Origin: Clostridium ljungdahlii DSM 13528 | GTDB lineage: Bacteria; Bacillota; Clostridia; Clostridiales; Clostridiaceae | Reading direction: 5' to 3' | DNA length: 64,000 nucleotides | Assembly (NCBI RefSeq): GCF_000143685.1 | Contig: NC_014328.1 | Coordinates: 62,001 to 126,000 of the forward strand | Program-made: the position numbers and the translations under genes | Notes under the pieces: model-generated | What the model was told of the DNA's origin: nothing | Databases searched by the model: none | What the model saw: only the letters and a program-made list of their open reading frames with translations | Part shown: positions 17,821 to 26,033 of the stretch, one piece after another | How positions within the stretch are numbered: position 1 is the first letter of the stretch | Layout of the letters: the number at the start of each line of letters is the position of its first letter

Positions 17821-17910
17821 GGAGAGATGTCCGAGTGGTTGAAGGAGCACGCCTGGAAAGCGTGTGTAGGGGCAACTCTACCGGGGGTTCGAATCCCCCT
17901 CTCTCCGCCA
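17821..17910 (+). tRNA. tRNA-Ser (GGA anticodon)
   Basis: Class II tRNA: acceptor GGAGAGA/TCTCTCC, anticodon stem CACGC/GCGTG with loop CTGGAAA, long variable arm, discriminator G and encoded CCA. Its anticodon pairs with UCC, the specifier codon proposed for the two T-boxes at 25443-25950. Confidence 0.95.
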
Positions 17911-17920
17911 TTTTAACTTT

Positions 17921-18188
17921 GTCGTGCTAGATGGGGAGTTAGCGGTGCCCTGTAACCTGCAATCCGCTATAGCAGGGTTGAATTCCTAGCTTAGGCTGTA
18001 AAATGTGAGGTCTGGCCCATAAAAGTGGCGTTGAGAACTGGATCCCACGCAACGGAAACTCATGAACCCCGTCAGGTCCGGAAGGAAGCAGCGGTAAGTG
18101 AATATTTTCGTGTGCCGTGGATAAACCTGGTTTGAGTTAACTGTATGGGTAACGCTTATAGTTTACTAGACGAAGCAAGGTGCACGAC
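17921..18188 (+). ncRNA. ffs: signal recognition particle RNA, large bacterial type
   Basis: The SRP RNA scaffolds Ffh for membrane targeting of nascent proteins. GTCGTGC at the 5' end pairs with GCACGAC at the 3' end. The universal SRP-domain core GTCAGGTCCGGAAGGAAGCAGC-like motif is at about 18071-18092, and GGTGCCCTGTAACC near the 5' end fits the Alu-like domain. At 268 bases it is the long Bacillus/Clostridium form. It follows tRNA-Ser by ten bases and may share its transcript. Confidence 0.93.
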
Positions 18189-18208
18189 TTTAATAATGAC
18201 TGAAAATT

Positions 18209-18236
18209 AAAAGATACCATAAGGTATCTTTTTTGT
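18209..18236 (+). terminator. terminator after SRP RNA
   Basis: AAAAGATACC and GGTATCTTTT form the stem, followed by a T-run. Confidence 0.85.
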
Positions 18237-18281
18237 TATACGATTAAAGATAGGTTATAATATATGAAGGAAGGTGATAAT

Positions 18282-19943
18282 ATGCCTTATACTGCATTAT
18301 ATAGAGAATGGAGACCTAAAACTTTTTCAGATGTGGTAGGTCAAGATCATATAACGGTTACATTGAAAAATCAAATATTAAACCATAGAATAGCCCATGC
18401 ATACTTATTTTCTGGAACAAGGGGTACTGGAAAGACTTCTACGGCTAAGATACTGGCAAAAGCGGTAAATTGTTTGAACCTTCAAGATGGAGAACCTTGT
18501 AATGAATGTGAAATGTGCAAAAAAATAAATGCAGGTATTTCAATAGATGTAATTGAAATGGATGCTGCTTCTAAAAGAAGATTGGAAGACATTAAAGATG
18601 TAATAGAAAATGTAAAATATCCTCCTCAGGAGGGTAAATACAAAGTTTATATAATGGACGAAGTTCATATGCTTACTCAAGAAGCAGTAAACGCATTTTT
18701 AAAGACTTTAGAAGAACCACCTCTAAACGTAATATTTATTCTTGCTACTACTGATCCTCAGAAATTACCTGTTACTATACTTTCCAGATGTCAAAAGTTT
18801 GATTTCAGAAGGATAAAAAGTTCAGAGATATTTAATAGATTAAGATGCATAGTTAGTGAACAGGGAATTTTTGCAGATGACAGAAGCCTGAATTTAATAG
18901 CCAGAATATGCGATGGAGCCATGAGGGATGCACTTAGTATATTGGATCAGGCAATATCTATGGGAAATGGTAAAGTTGAATACGACGATGTAGTTAACAT
19001 GTTAGGTCTAGTTACTAATGAGAATTTATTAAGACTTACAGATAGCATAATAGAAAAGAACGTAGAGTCTTCGATGAGAGTAATTGATGATATAGTTCTA
19101 AGTGGAAAAGATATATTTAATTTTATTAAGGACTTGATAATTCATCTAAGAAATCTTTTAATGGTAAAGGTGTCTAACAATCCAGAAGATGTACTTGATA
19201 TGTCAGAAGAAAATATAAATCTTTTAAAAGATCAAGCGCAGAAAATACGAGTAGAAGAAATAATGAGAGATATAAGAATACTTCAAGATGCTCAGGAACA
19301 ATCTAAATGGACTAAACAAAGCAGAATTTATTTAGAACTTTCAGCTATAAAGATGTGTAAAATAGAATATGATACGTCAAAGGAAGTAATACTTGCAAGA
19401 TTAAATAGATTGGAAGAAGCCTTTAGGCAAGGAAAAATTAAAGTATCAAATGAAAAGATTGATGCTAAGGTGGAAAAAGAGACTGTACCTAAAAAAATAG
19501 TAGATACCTATAGAGAAAGTAACACTGAAGAACATAAGACAAAAAATAATTCATCAAATGACGAAGTACAGACAGCAAATAAAGAAAATATATATTCAAA
19601 GATAACATTAGATATAGTTAAAAAAAGCTGGAAAGATATACTTGAATCACTTAAAAGTAAGCATCAAATGGTTTTATTTGCAGCACTTACTACAGGAAGA
19701 GTAGTTAAATGTGAAAAAGGTATAATAACTATAGAGTATGGTAAAGAATATGCTTTCCATAAACAGAGGCTGGAAAAGAATGAAAATAGAAAAATAGTTG
19801 AACAGGTTTTTTCAGAAGTGTTGAAGGAAAAAGTTATAATTAGATATATTATAGAAGACGAAGTGGAGGATGTATCTGTATCCAAGGAGAAATTATTAAA
19901 GGATACCTTTGGGGAGGATATAGTAGAAATATTTGATGAATAA
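18282..19943 (+). CDS. dnaX: DNA polymerase III subunits gamma/tau
   Basis: Clamp-loader ATPase, 553 residues. The N-terminal AAA+ domain has YREWRPKTFSDVVGQ, the P-loop FSGTRGTGKTSTAK, the zinc module CLNLQDGEPCNECEMC and DEVHMLTQEAVNAFLKTLEEPP. The sensor region TTDPQKLPVTILSRCQKFDF follows. The sequence after DAAS reads KRRLEDIKD instead of the commoner NNGVDDIR. The tail from about 390 is low-complexity and charged, then a conserved C-terminal domain. ATG 18282 has GGAAGGTG before it; a frame-extending ATG at 18264 lies upstream of that site. Confidence 0.97.
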   Translation: MPYTALYREWRPKTFSDVVGQDHITVTLKNQILNHRIAHAYLFSGTRGTGKTSTAKILAKAVNCLNLQDGEPCNECEMCKKINAGISIDVIEMDAASKRRLEDIKDVIENVKYPPQEGKYKVYIMDEVHMLTQEAVNAFLKTLEEPPLNVIFILATTDPQKLPVTILSRCQKFDFRRIKSSEIFNRLRCIVSEQGIFADDRSLNLIARICDGAMRDALSILDQAISMGNGKVEYDDVVNMLGLVTNENLLRLTDSIIEKNVESSMRVIDDIVLSGKDIFNFIKDLIIHLRNLLMVKVSNNPEDVLDMSEENINLLKDQAQKIRVEEIMRDIRILQDAQEQSKWTKQSRIYLELSAIKMCKIEYDTSKEVILARLNRLEEAFRQGKIKVSNEKIDAKVEKETVPKKIVDTYRESNTEEHKTKNNSSNDEVQTANKENIYSKITLDIVKKSWKDILESLKSKHQMVLFAALTTGRVVKCEKGIITIEYGKEYAFHKQRLEKNENRKIVEQVFSEVLKEKVIIRYIIEDEVEDVSVSKEKLLKDTFGEDIVEIFDE

Positions 19944-20024
19944 ATGTAAAATAACCTTAGATAAAATTTGATAAAAATATGGTATAATTAAATATAAATT
20001 AGTTAATTGAGGAGGAAATATACT

Positions 20025-20369
20025 ATGGCAAGAGGCGGAATACCTAATTTTGGTGGCGGCGGAAATATGAATAATTTAATGAAGCAAGCCCAGAAACTTC
20101 AAAAACAAATGGAGACTATGCAATCAGAACTTCAAAATAAAGAGTTTTCTGCTACTGCTGGCGGTGGAGCAGTTACTGTATCAGTAAATGGTAAAAAAGA
20201 AATAGTAGATATAAAAATTAAACCAGAAGTTGTAGATCCAGAAGATGTAGAAATGCTTCAGGATTTAATTTTAGCTGCATGTAATGAGGCACTTAAGAAT
20301 GCAGAAAAAGAGACTGCTTCTGAAATGCAAAAAGTAACTGGTGGACTTAATATACCAGGAATGTTTTAA
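20025..20369 (+). CDS. YbaB/EbfC nucleoid-associated protein
   Basis: Small dimeric DNA-binding protein, 114 residues, encoded between dnaX and recR as in most bacteria. It shows a Gly-rich start ([16 protein letters not shown]), a long helix ([19 protein letters not shown]), then the beta pattern [35 protein letters not shown] 20025 is preceded by GAGGAGG; the TTG at 20007 lies before it. Roles in nucleoid organisation or gene control are known for relatives. Confidence 0.95.
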   Translation: MARGGIPNFGGGGNMNNLMKQAQKLQKQMETMQSELQNKEFSATAGGGAVTVSVNGKKEIVDIKIKPEVVDPEDVEMLQDLILAACNEALKNAEKETASEMQKVTGGLNIPGMF

Positions 20370-20376
20370 GATTATG

Positions 20377-20404
20377 GACCCCATCTTATTGATGGGGTTT
20401 TAAA
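20377..20404 (+). terminator. hairpin between ybaB and recR
   Basis: ACCCCATC and GATGGGGT pair and are followed by TTTT. It ends 13 bases before recR, so it may attenuate rather than fully end transcription. Confidence 0.65.
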
Positions 20405-20417
20405 TTGAGGTGATACT

Positions 20418-21014
20418 ATGGATTTTTATCCTGCAGCTATTGAAAAATTAATAGAAGAGTTTGCGAAGTTACCGGGAATAGGCTATAAAACAGCTCAAAG
20501 ACTTACCCTTTATATATTGAATTTACCAGGTGATGAAGTAAAGGAGTTTGCAAAAGCTTTAGTTAATGCAAGAGGTACTATAAGATACTGCTCTGTTTGT
20601 GGAAATTTTACAGATTCAGATCCCTGTGCTATATGTTCAAATCCAAATAGAGATAAGAGCGTAATATGTGTAGTAGAACAGCCTAAGGATATAATGGCTA
20701 TGGAAAGAATTAAAGAGTACAATGGTGTTTATCATGTGCTGCACGGCAATATATCACCTATGGCAGGAAGAGGGCCTAATGATATAAAGCTTAAGGAACT
20801 TATAACAAGAATTAATGGAAATGTGAAAGAAGTTATAGTTGCAACTAACCCAAATGTAGAAGGAGAAGCTACAGCTATGTATATATCTAAAATATTGAAA
20901 CACCTTGGAGTGAAGGTAACTAGAATAGCCCATGGTATTCCTGTTGGTGGAAATTTAGAATATGCAGATGAAATCACTCTGTCAAAAGCACTAGAAGGTA
21001 GAGTAGAGATATAA
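20418..21014 (+). CDS. recR: recombination mediator RecR
   Basis: DNA-binding ring protein that loads RecA with RecF/RecO; 198 residues, the normal size. It has the helix-hairpin-helix [15 protein letters not shown], a C4 zinc finger [16 protein letters not shown], a Toprim domain opening [15 protein letters not shown], and the C-terminal [26 protein letters not shown] precedes the start. The dnaX-ybaB-recR cluster is widely conserved. Confidence 0.97.
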   Translation: MDFYPAAIEKLIEEFAKLPGIGYKTAQRLTLYILNLPGDEVKEFAKALVNARGTIRYCSVCGNFTDSDPCAICSNPNRDKSVICVVEQPKDIMAMERIKEYNGVYHVLHGNISPMAGRGPNDIKLKELITRINGNVKEVIVATNPNVEGEATAMYISKILKHLGVKVTRIAHGIPVGGNLEYADEITLSKALEGRVEI

Positions 21015-21118
21015 AGTAAATTATAATGTGTTTAGATCAGGATTCTTTAATAATGTATATTGACGCTAATTTATGTCAATTATTAAAATAACATATAATT
21101 TAGGAGGATTCTGATTTT

Positions 21119-21406
21119 ATGAACAAGTATAATATAATCAAATATTTGTTGGCAAAAAATTCTAAATACACAAAAAATCAAAAAAGATTATTAAATGATA
21201 TAAATGAAGCTAGGGAAGAGTTGGAAAGATGTGCTATATACTTTGATACCGTGAAAGATCCGCACTTGGTTGATTATGCTATATATATGGAAGAGGCAGC
21301 AAAATCAAAATACATGTATTTATTAAACGAAGTAAAGAAAAATGGAATAGATTTGAATTACAATAGTATGTTCCCTAATTTAAAGGAAAATAAAAAATCA
21401 TCTTAA
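21119..21406 (+). CDS. DUF2508 (YaaL-like) protein
   Basis: A protein of 95 residues, helical and charged, of unknown function. It matches the small DUF2508/YaaL proteins found between recR and bofA in spore-formers. The core is LLNDINEAREELERCAIYFDTVKDPHLVDYAIYMEEAAKSKY. TAGGAGG is found upstream of the start. No membrane segment or signal peptide is seen. Confidence 0.85.
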   Translation: MNKYNIIKYLLAKNSKYTKNQKRLLNDINEAREELERCAIYFDTVKDPHLVDYAIYMEEAAKSKYMYLLNEVKKNGIDLNYNSMFPNLKENKKSS

Positions 21407-21533
21407 ATAAAAATTTTTAGCTTATTCCTTTTATTAATATTTTTTAATTGTTAGAATATAAATTAGATAGTATTTATATTAAGTTTTTTATTTAAATGTT
21501 TTGCTATAAGAAAAATGAGGAGGAATAAGCAAT

Positions 21534-21806
21534 ATGTTAACAAGCGATATGTTTCAGTATATAGGATATTTTTTAATTGCCATATTAGGACTTTATGTGT
21601 TAGTAAAAGTATTTTCGTGGCCTTTAAAAATTTTATTTAAACTTATTATAAATGCTGTACTTGGTGTAGTACTGCTAGTTATAGTGAATTTAATAGGAAA
21701 ATACTTTTCATTTAGTATAGGTATTAATGCAATTACAGCACTTATTGCAGGATTTTTTGGAATACCAGGAGTGATATTTCTTATAATATTTAAACTATTT
21801 CTCTAA
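21534..21806 (+). CDS. bofA: pro-sigma-K processing inhibitor BofA
   Basis: Small membrane protein, 90 residues, that in Bacillus holds the SpoIVFB protease inactive in the forespore outer membrane until the signal for sigma-K release. Three hydrophobic segments are visible (about 8-28, 32-58, 62-88), with GIPGVIFLII near the C-terminal end as in other BofA proteins. GAGGAGG precedes the start. Its place after recR and DUF2508 matches other spore-formers and indicates that the organism sporulates. Confidence 0.88.
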   Translation: MLTSDMFQYIGYFLIAILGLYVLVKVFSWPLKILFKLIINAVLGVVLLVIVNLIGKYFSFSIGINAITALIAGFFGIPGVIFLIIFKLFL

Positions 21807-21817
21807 AATTCTTATTA

Positions 21818-21857
21818 ATAAACCACTTTTTATTTTTTAAAAGGGTGGTTTTATTTT
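21818..21857 (+). terminator. terminator after bofA
   Basis: AACCACTTTT and AAGGGTGGTT pair, followed by TTATTTT. Confidence 0.75.
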
Positions 21858-21893
21858 GATTAACTTAAATTTGGTTTTATTGGAGATGGTGTA

Positions 21894-22586
21894 TTGATAT
21901 TTAACAAACAAATAGTAAAGGCTAGGTTTATTAGCAGACCTAATAGATTTCAAGCCTATGTAAATATAGATGGTGTGCAATTGATGATTCATGTACCTAA
22001 TACAGGAAGGTGCAGGGAAATTCTCATACCTGGAGCTACAGTAATTTTAAGAGAGGAAAATAACCCAAATAGAAAGACAAAATACGATTTAATAGCTGCC
22101 TACAAGGGAACAAGATTAATAAATATAGATTCTCAAATTCCAAATAGAATTGTAGATGAAGCGTTAAAAATGAATAAAATAAGTTATTTTAGAGATTGTA
22201 AAAACGTAGAGCGGGAAAAAACTTTCGGAAACAGCAGGTTTGATTTTAAGTTATTGGATAAAGATAATAAGGAATATTATCTTGAAGTAAAAGGAGTTAC
22301 TTTTGAAGAAAATGGAGTTGCCAGGTTTCCGGACGCACCTACAGAAAGAGGAAGAAAACATTTATTGGAATTAGTGCAAGTGAAAAAATCTAATATTGGG
22401 GCTGCAGTTTTATTTTTAATTCAAATGGAAGGCATTAAGTGTTTCAAACCTTACGATGAAATTGATAAGAAGTTTGGAGAGTATCTTAGATATGCTGATA
22501 AAGAAGGGGTAAAAATTCTTGCTTATGATTGTTTTTTAGGTGAAAATTTTATAATATTAAAGGATGAAATAAAAGTATGCTTATAA
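21894..22586 (+). CDS. sfsA: DNA/RNA nuclease SfsA
   Basis: SfsA family, 230 residues, known from sugar-fermentation stimulation and shown in relatives to have nucleic-acid binding or nuclease activity. An OB-fold-like N-terminal half has RFISRPNRFQAYV and HVPNTGRCREIL. A PD-(D/E)XK-type nuclease half has FGNSRFDFKLL, YLEVKGVTF, FPDAPTERGRKHL. The start is TTG 21894, eight bases after GGAG; no ATG lies in a better place. It is probably transcribed alone. Confidence 0.92.
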   Translation: MIFNKQIVKARFISRPNRFQAYVNIDGVQLMIHVPNTGRCREILIPGATVILREENNPNRKTKYDLIAAYKGTRLINIDSQIPNRIVDEALKMNKISYFRDCKNVEREKTFGNSRFDFKLLDKDNKEYYLEVKGVTFEENGVARFPDAPTERGRKHLLELVQVKKSNIGAAVLFLIQMEGIKCFKPYDEIDKKFGEYLRYADKEGVKILAYDCFLGENFIILKDEIKVCL

Positions 22587-22684
22587 ATAAAAAAATATTA
22601 TTTTAATATATATTTTATAATGTACCCCCTAATTTTATAGTATAATTAATATATAAATTTTGGAAAATTTTATTTATTCAGGTT

Positions 22685-22730
22685 AAGGAGGTGTAGCTGC
22701 TTTATGAAGCAGTGTGTATATGAAATTTAA
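22685..22730 (+). promoter_or_regulatory. structured translation start of the NUDIX gene with overlapping mini-ORF
   Basis: A strong AAGGAGGTG (22685-22693) lies about 21 bases before the NUDIX GTG start. Between them CTGCTT/AAGCAG (22697-22702 and 22707-22712) can fold, which would bring the site within normal distance. The same ribosome site also faces an ATG at 22704 that opens an 8-codon out-of-frame ORF ending at 22730 and overlapping the NUDIX start. Confidence 0.4.
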
Positions 22731-23271
22731 ATATTGTCCTATGTGTGGAAAAGAATTGGAAGAAAAATACAGTTGGGATGAAGGTGGAGTACCTTATTGC
22801 CCTAAAGATGATATAATGTATTTTGATACTCCAAGACCTTGTGTAATAGTGGCTGTAATAAAGGAAAATAAAATATTGTTATTAAAACAAAGTTATATAT
22901 TTAAAGATTCTAAAGTTTTATTGTCTGGATATGTTACAAATGGAGAAACAGTAGAAGAAACTGTGCATAGAGAAGTATTTGAAGAAGCGGGACTTAAGGT
23001 AAAGGATTTGAAGTATTTAGGAAGCGAATATGTAAAAAATAACAGTAAAGAAATAATAATGCTTACTTTCATGGCGAAGTATGATGGTGGAAATATAAAA
23101 AAATCTGCAGAAGTGGAATGGGTAAATTGGGGATATATAGAAGATGCATTATGTGAAATGAAAGAAGATGAAATTGGAAAGAGAATAGTTAGGAAGGTTT
23201 TAAAGGAATTAGGTTATACTGAAGAAAAAGCCTATAGATGCGATAATAACAATTGTCAAACAGATAGTTAA
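22714..23271 (+). CDS. NUDIX hydrolase with zinc ribbon (NudC-like)
   Basis: Pyrophosphohydrolase, 185 residues. An N-terminal zinc ribbon (CPMCGKELEEKY...GVPYCPKD) and a NUDIX box (GYVTNGETVEETVHREVFEEAGL) are in the order found in NADH/NAD-cap pyrophosphatases, though it is shorter than NudC. The catalytic glutamates of REVFEEAG are intact. The C terminus ends in a Cys-containing tail (CDNNNCQTDS). GTG 22714 or ATG 22720 can be the start; see the structured region upstream. The next gene begins 18 bases later. Confidence 0.88.
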   Translation: MYMKFKYCPMCGKELEEKYSWDEGGVPYCPKDDIMYFDTPRPCVIVAVIKENKILLLKQSYIFKDSKVLLSGYVTNGETVEETVHREVFEEAGLKVKDLKYLGSEYVKNNSKEIIMLTFMAKYDGGNIKKSAEVEWVNWGYIEDALCEMKEDEIGKRIVRKVLKELGYTEEKAYRCDNNNCQTDS

Positions 23272-23289
23272 ATACAAGGAGGGGAAAAC

Positions 23290-23973
23290 ATGGCTAAATA
23301 TATACCGCAAGTAGATGGAATTGAAAGAAAGCATATGATTAGAGTACCTGAAGTTATTAGAGAAGCAAGTGGAATAAGAATATTTGGAAAAAGGCTAAAG
23401 TCTTTTTTATTCACTACAGATGTAGCTATTATAAAAAATACTGATGCAGATGCAGTTATTGCTGTATATCCGTTTACACCACAGCCGCTTATAACACATG
23501 CAATTATTTTATCCGCAGATATACCTGTTTTTTGTGGTGTTGGAAGCGGAATTTCAACAGCCAAAAGAATTTTAAATTTAGCATTAGATGCAGAATTTAA
23601 AGGTGCCATGGGAGTTGTTGTAAATAGTCCTACGTCTAATGAAGTTATAAAGCAAATGAGAGATAGCATAGATATACCAATAATAGTAACTATAGTATCT
23701 GAATATGAGGATGTACAAAAGAGAATAGAAGCGGGGGCTACTATAATAAATGTGTCTGGAGCTGAGGAAACTGCTAAAATAGTCAAAAAAGTTAGAAGTC
23801 AGTATCCTAATTTCCCAATAATAGCTACAGGAGGACCCACAGAGGAAAATATGAGAGAAACTATACGTGCAGGAGCTAATGCTGTAGCTTTTACACCTCC
23901 TACTTCGGCTGAAATTTTAAGACAAATTATGATTGAACATAGGAAAAAATGTAAAAATAGAAGACCAGAATAA
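23290..23973 (+). CDS. TIM-barrel protein, annotated hydrolase-like, function unknown
   Basis: A protein of 227 residues with an alternating beta/alpha pattern and phosphate-binding style loops: VFCGVGSGISTAKR, GATIINVSGAEETA and IIATGGPTEENMRETIRAGANAVAFTPPT. This looks like the C-terminal half of KDPG-aldolase, ThiE or indole-glycerol-phosphate-synthase-type barrels, but the family's catalytic residues cannot be assigned. GGAGGGG precedes the start. It follows the NUDIX gene closely, so both may belong to one transcript. Confidence 0.6.
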   Translation: MAKYIPQVDGIERKHMIRVPEVIREASGIRIFGKRLKSFLFTTDVAIIKNTDADAVIAVYPFTPQPLITHAIILSADIPVFCGVGSGISTAKRILNLALDAEFKGAMGVVVNSPTSNEVIKQMRDSIDIPIIVTIVSEYEDVQKRIEAGATIINVSGAEETAKIVKKVRSQYPNFPIIATGGPTEENMRETIRAGANAVAFTPPTSAEILRQIMIEHRKKCKNRRPE

Positions 23974-24048
23974 ATATTTACAGTATATTATAGGGAGAGG
24001 AGCAACTACTTTTATTTTGATTATTTAAAAATAAAAGATTAAATTAGT

Positions 24049-24831
24049 ATGAAAGGTATTTTATATTATTTTAGTGGTACGGGAAATACTAAGTGGGTGG
24101 CTGATAGATTTAAGGAAAAATTTCAGCTTTATAACGTAGATATAGACTTAGCGTATATTCAATCTCTAGAAGAAAGAAAAACAAAAAAATATGATTTTAT
24201 AATCATTGGTTTTCCTGTACATTGGAAGTTACCACCAAAAATTGTAACAAATTTTTTAAATAGACTGAATAATACAAAAGAGAATGTAAGGGTTATAGTA
24301 TATTCTACACAAGGTGCTTCATCATCTTCAGCTTCTTGTTTTGTTGCAGGATGTTTAAAAAAGAAAGGATATGTACCATCTATACAGATTAGCATAAAAA
24401 TGCCTAATAATTTTTACTTCTTTATAGGTAAAAAATATAATGAAAGTGAAATAGAAAATTTGCTTATTTCTGTTGATAAAAAGATTACGAATATAGTGGA
24501 AAACTTTATAAAAGGGAGGATTGTAAAAGAATCTAATTCTTTAATAAGACTTCAATTTAGTAAAGTACTGCACAGCGTGTTCAAAGGTAGGGTTCCTAAA
24601 TTATCTAGAAATATATCATCAACTAAAGATTGTATTAAATGTGGGTTATGCCTTAGAAATTGTCCTCAAGGTAATATAACATTTGAAAATGGACATGCAG
24701 TTTTTCATAGTAAATGTATTTTATGTTTAAGATGCATACATATATGCCCAATAAATGCAGTAAGATACAGAGGTAAGAAAATAGATCAAACTCAAAAAAA
24801 TATTATACAGGTATTAGATCTGAATAAATAA
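24049..24831 (+). CDS. EFR1-family ferredoxin with flavodoxin-like domain
   Basis: Redox protein, 260 residues. The N-terminal flavodoxin fold has the FMN-loop YYFSGTGNTKWVADRF and YSTQGASSSSASC. The C-terminal quarter has two [4Fe-4S] motifs, CIKCGLCLRNCPQGNI and CILCLRCIHICPINAV, joined by a short linker. Such EFR1 proteins occur widely in clostridia and probably pass electrons between flavin and ferredoxin pools. The partner enzyme is not identified here. A terminator follows directly. Confidence 0.9.
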   Translation: MKGILYYFSGTGNTKWVADRFKEKFQLYNVDIDLAYIQSLEERKTKKYDFIIIGFPVHWKLPPKIVTNFLNRLNNTKENVRVIVYSTQGASSSSASCFVAGCLKKKGYVPSIQISIKMPNNFYFFIGKKYNESEIENLLISVDKKITNIVENFIKGRIVKESNSLIRLQFSKVLHSVFKGRVPKLSRNISSTKDCIKCGLCLRNCPQGNITFENGHAVFHSKCILCLRCIHICPINAVRYRGKKIDQTQKNIIQVLDLNK

Positions 24832-24852
24832 ATTTTTGATCCTGAATTACAC

Positions 24853-24890
24853 AAATAGCTTCTAACAATTCTAATGTTGGAGGCTATTTT
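24853..24890 (+). terminator. terminator after the EFR1 gene
   Basis: AAATAGCTTCTAAC and GTTGGAGGCTATTT pair with G-T wobbles, then a T-run. Confidence 0.75.
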
Positions 24891-24950
24891 AGAATTAAAT
24901 TTTTTAGCTTGGGAATAATAAAAATACAATATTTTTCAGGAGTGAGTTTT

Positions 24951-25136
24951 ATGATTTCAGCCCAAGATAAAAGAATTGTTGCAGAAAATTGTAAAGAATA
25001 TGAATCTAAAAATAGTATTCTGGGATTACAGGTAAGCTATATCTCAGGAAGTTGCAGTAATTGTGTGAATTTTGTAAATAACAAATGCAGTAAAGATTTG
25101 CTTTACAAAATTGAACAAGTGATAAGTATGAATTAA
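24951..25136 (+). CDS. four-cysteine miniprotein, paralogue 1
   Basis: A protein of 61 residues, family not recognised. Cysteines at 14, 35, 38 and 46 lie in the pattern C-x2-YE-x-K, then SC-x-NC-x-N-x-x-x-N-x-C-x-KDL. This spacing could bind zinc or an Fe-S cluster. The start at 24951 has an AGGAGTGAG site; the frame upstream to 24909 lacks one. The next gene encodes a protein with the same pattern, so the two arose by duplication. No signal peptide or membrane segment is seen. Confidence 0.75.
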   Translation: MISAQDKRIVAENCKEYESKNSILGLQVSYISGSCSNCVNFVNNKCSKDLLYKIEQVISMN

Positions 25137-25162
25137 ATTTAACAGTGAAAGGGGCAGCTAAA

Positions 25163-25351
25163 ATGGGAAGTATAGGTCAAATGGTAGGTGTTGCTAATTC
25201 TTGTCCGGGATATGAAAGAAAAGATATTTCATTTAATTCCGGCATAGGAAATTCTGACACTAAAAGCTGTACTAATTGCAGAAACTTGCAAAATGGCATA
25301 TGTATTAAAGATCTTTATGACAAAGTCTTAACTAGTTTAGACCAAACATAG
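25163..25351 (+). CDS. four-cysteine miniprotein, paralogue 2
   Basis: A protein of 62 residues with Cys at 14, 36, 39 and 47. It shares CxxYExK and SCxNCxN(x4-5)CxKDL with the protein encoded just upstream. Outside these positions the two differ strongly, which argues that the cysteines are functional. AAAGGGGC precedes ATG 25163; a GTG at 25145 overlaps that site. The gene pair sits between an EFR1 ferredoxin and the serine T-box leaders. No function can be assigned. Confidence 0.75.
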   Translation: MGSIGQMVGVANSCPGYERKDISFNSGIGNSDTKSCTNCRNLQNGICIKDLYDKVLTSLDQT

Positions 25352-25388
25352 TTATTAAAAATTATTTTTTAAATTTTAAAAATATGTA

Positions 25389-25417
25389 TTGACATATAAA
25401 AATATAAACTATATAAT
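25389..25417 (+). promoter_or_regulatory. sigma-A promoter of the serine operon
   Basis: TTGACA at 25389-25394, 17-base spacer, TATAAT at 25412-25417; transcription should begin near 25424, just ahead of the first T-box. Confidence 0.8.
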
Positions 25418-25442
25418 AATACCAATGAAAGACAAACGTTAG

Positions 25443-25675
25443 CAAATTTGATATTATTCTATGAAGAGAATAGTAACATAAGTTAGGTAATAGAGAGTCA
25501 GTGGAAGGTGTAAACTGATACCAATGCTTTTGTGAATCCACCTTGGAGAATTATTATGATGAATAATACGGAAAAACCGTTATTTTAATGAGAGAGTTAT
25601 ATTATATATAACTAATAAGGGTGGCAACGCGAACCAATCGTCCCTATGTGGGATTTGATTGGTTCTTTTTTATTT
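25443..25675 (+). ncRNA. serine T-box leader, first copy
   Basis: tRNA-sensing riboswitch. Stem I includes AGAGAGTCAGTGGAAGG and the specifier region GTGAATCCACC, with proposed specifier UCC (Ser) at 25537-25539. The antiterminator motif AAGGGTGGCAACGCG is at 25617-25631. A terminator follows, with stem GAACCAATC/GATTGGTTC and a T-run to 25672. The bulge UGGC pairs with a GCCA tRNA end, as found in both tRNA-Ser genes of this window. Uncharged tRNA-Ser should favour read-through into the serine operon. Confidence 0.9.
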
Positions 25676-25717
25676 ATAGTAAATTCTCATATGCTAAATA
25701 TTTTGCTAATAGTATTT

Positions 25718-25950
25718 CAAATTTAATATTATTCTATGAAGAGAATAGTAGCGTAAGTTAGGTAGTAGAGAGTCAGTGGAAGGTGTAAACTGATACCGAT
25801 GCTTTTGTGAATCCACCTTGGAGAATTATTATGATGAATAATACGGAAAAACCGTTATTTTAATGAGAGGGTTATATTATTATAACCAACAAGGGTGGCA
25901 ACGCGAGGCAATCGTCCCTAAAGGGATCTGGTTGGCTTTTATTTTTTACA
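25718..25950 (+). ncRNA. serine T-box leader, second copy
   Basis: Nearly the same sequence as the first copy, about 275 bp downstream, with the same specifier UCC at 25812-25814 and the same T-box motif at 25891-25905. It has its own terminator (GTCCCT/AGGGAT core) and T-run. No promoter is evident between the copies, so both terminators must be passed in series before the aminotransferase gene at 26034. Confidence 0.9.
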
Positions 25951-26033
25951 ACACGCGCTTTATCAGTGTAGAACTTTAAACTGTTAAATAACATTAGATT
26001 ATTAATTAAATAAATTTATTTGGAGGTAAAAAC

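Noticed and set aside
19485-19500. Seven-A runs in dnaX (here and near 19619) as sites of programmed frameshift making a short gamma form
   Set aside because: The runs are not in the classic A-AAA-AAG frame and no stimulatory hairpin was evident; slippage cannot be excluded, but there is no positive sign.
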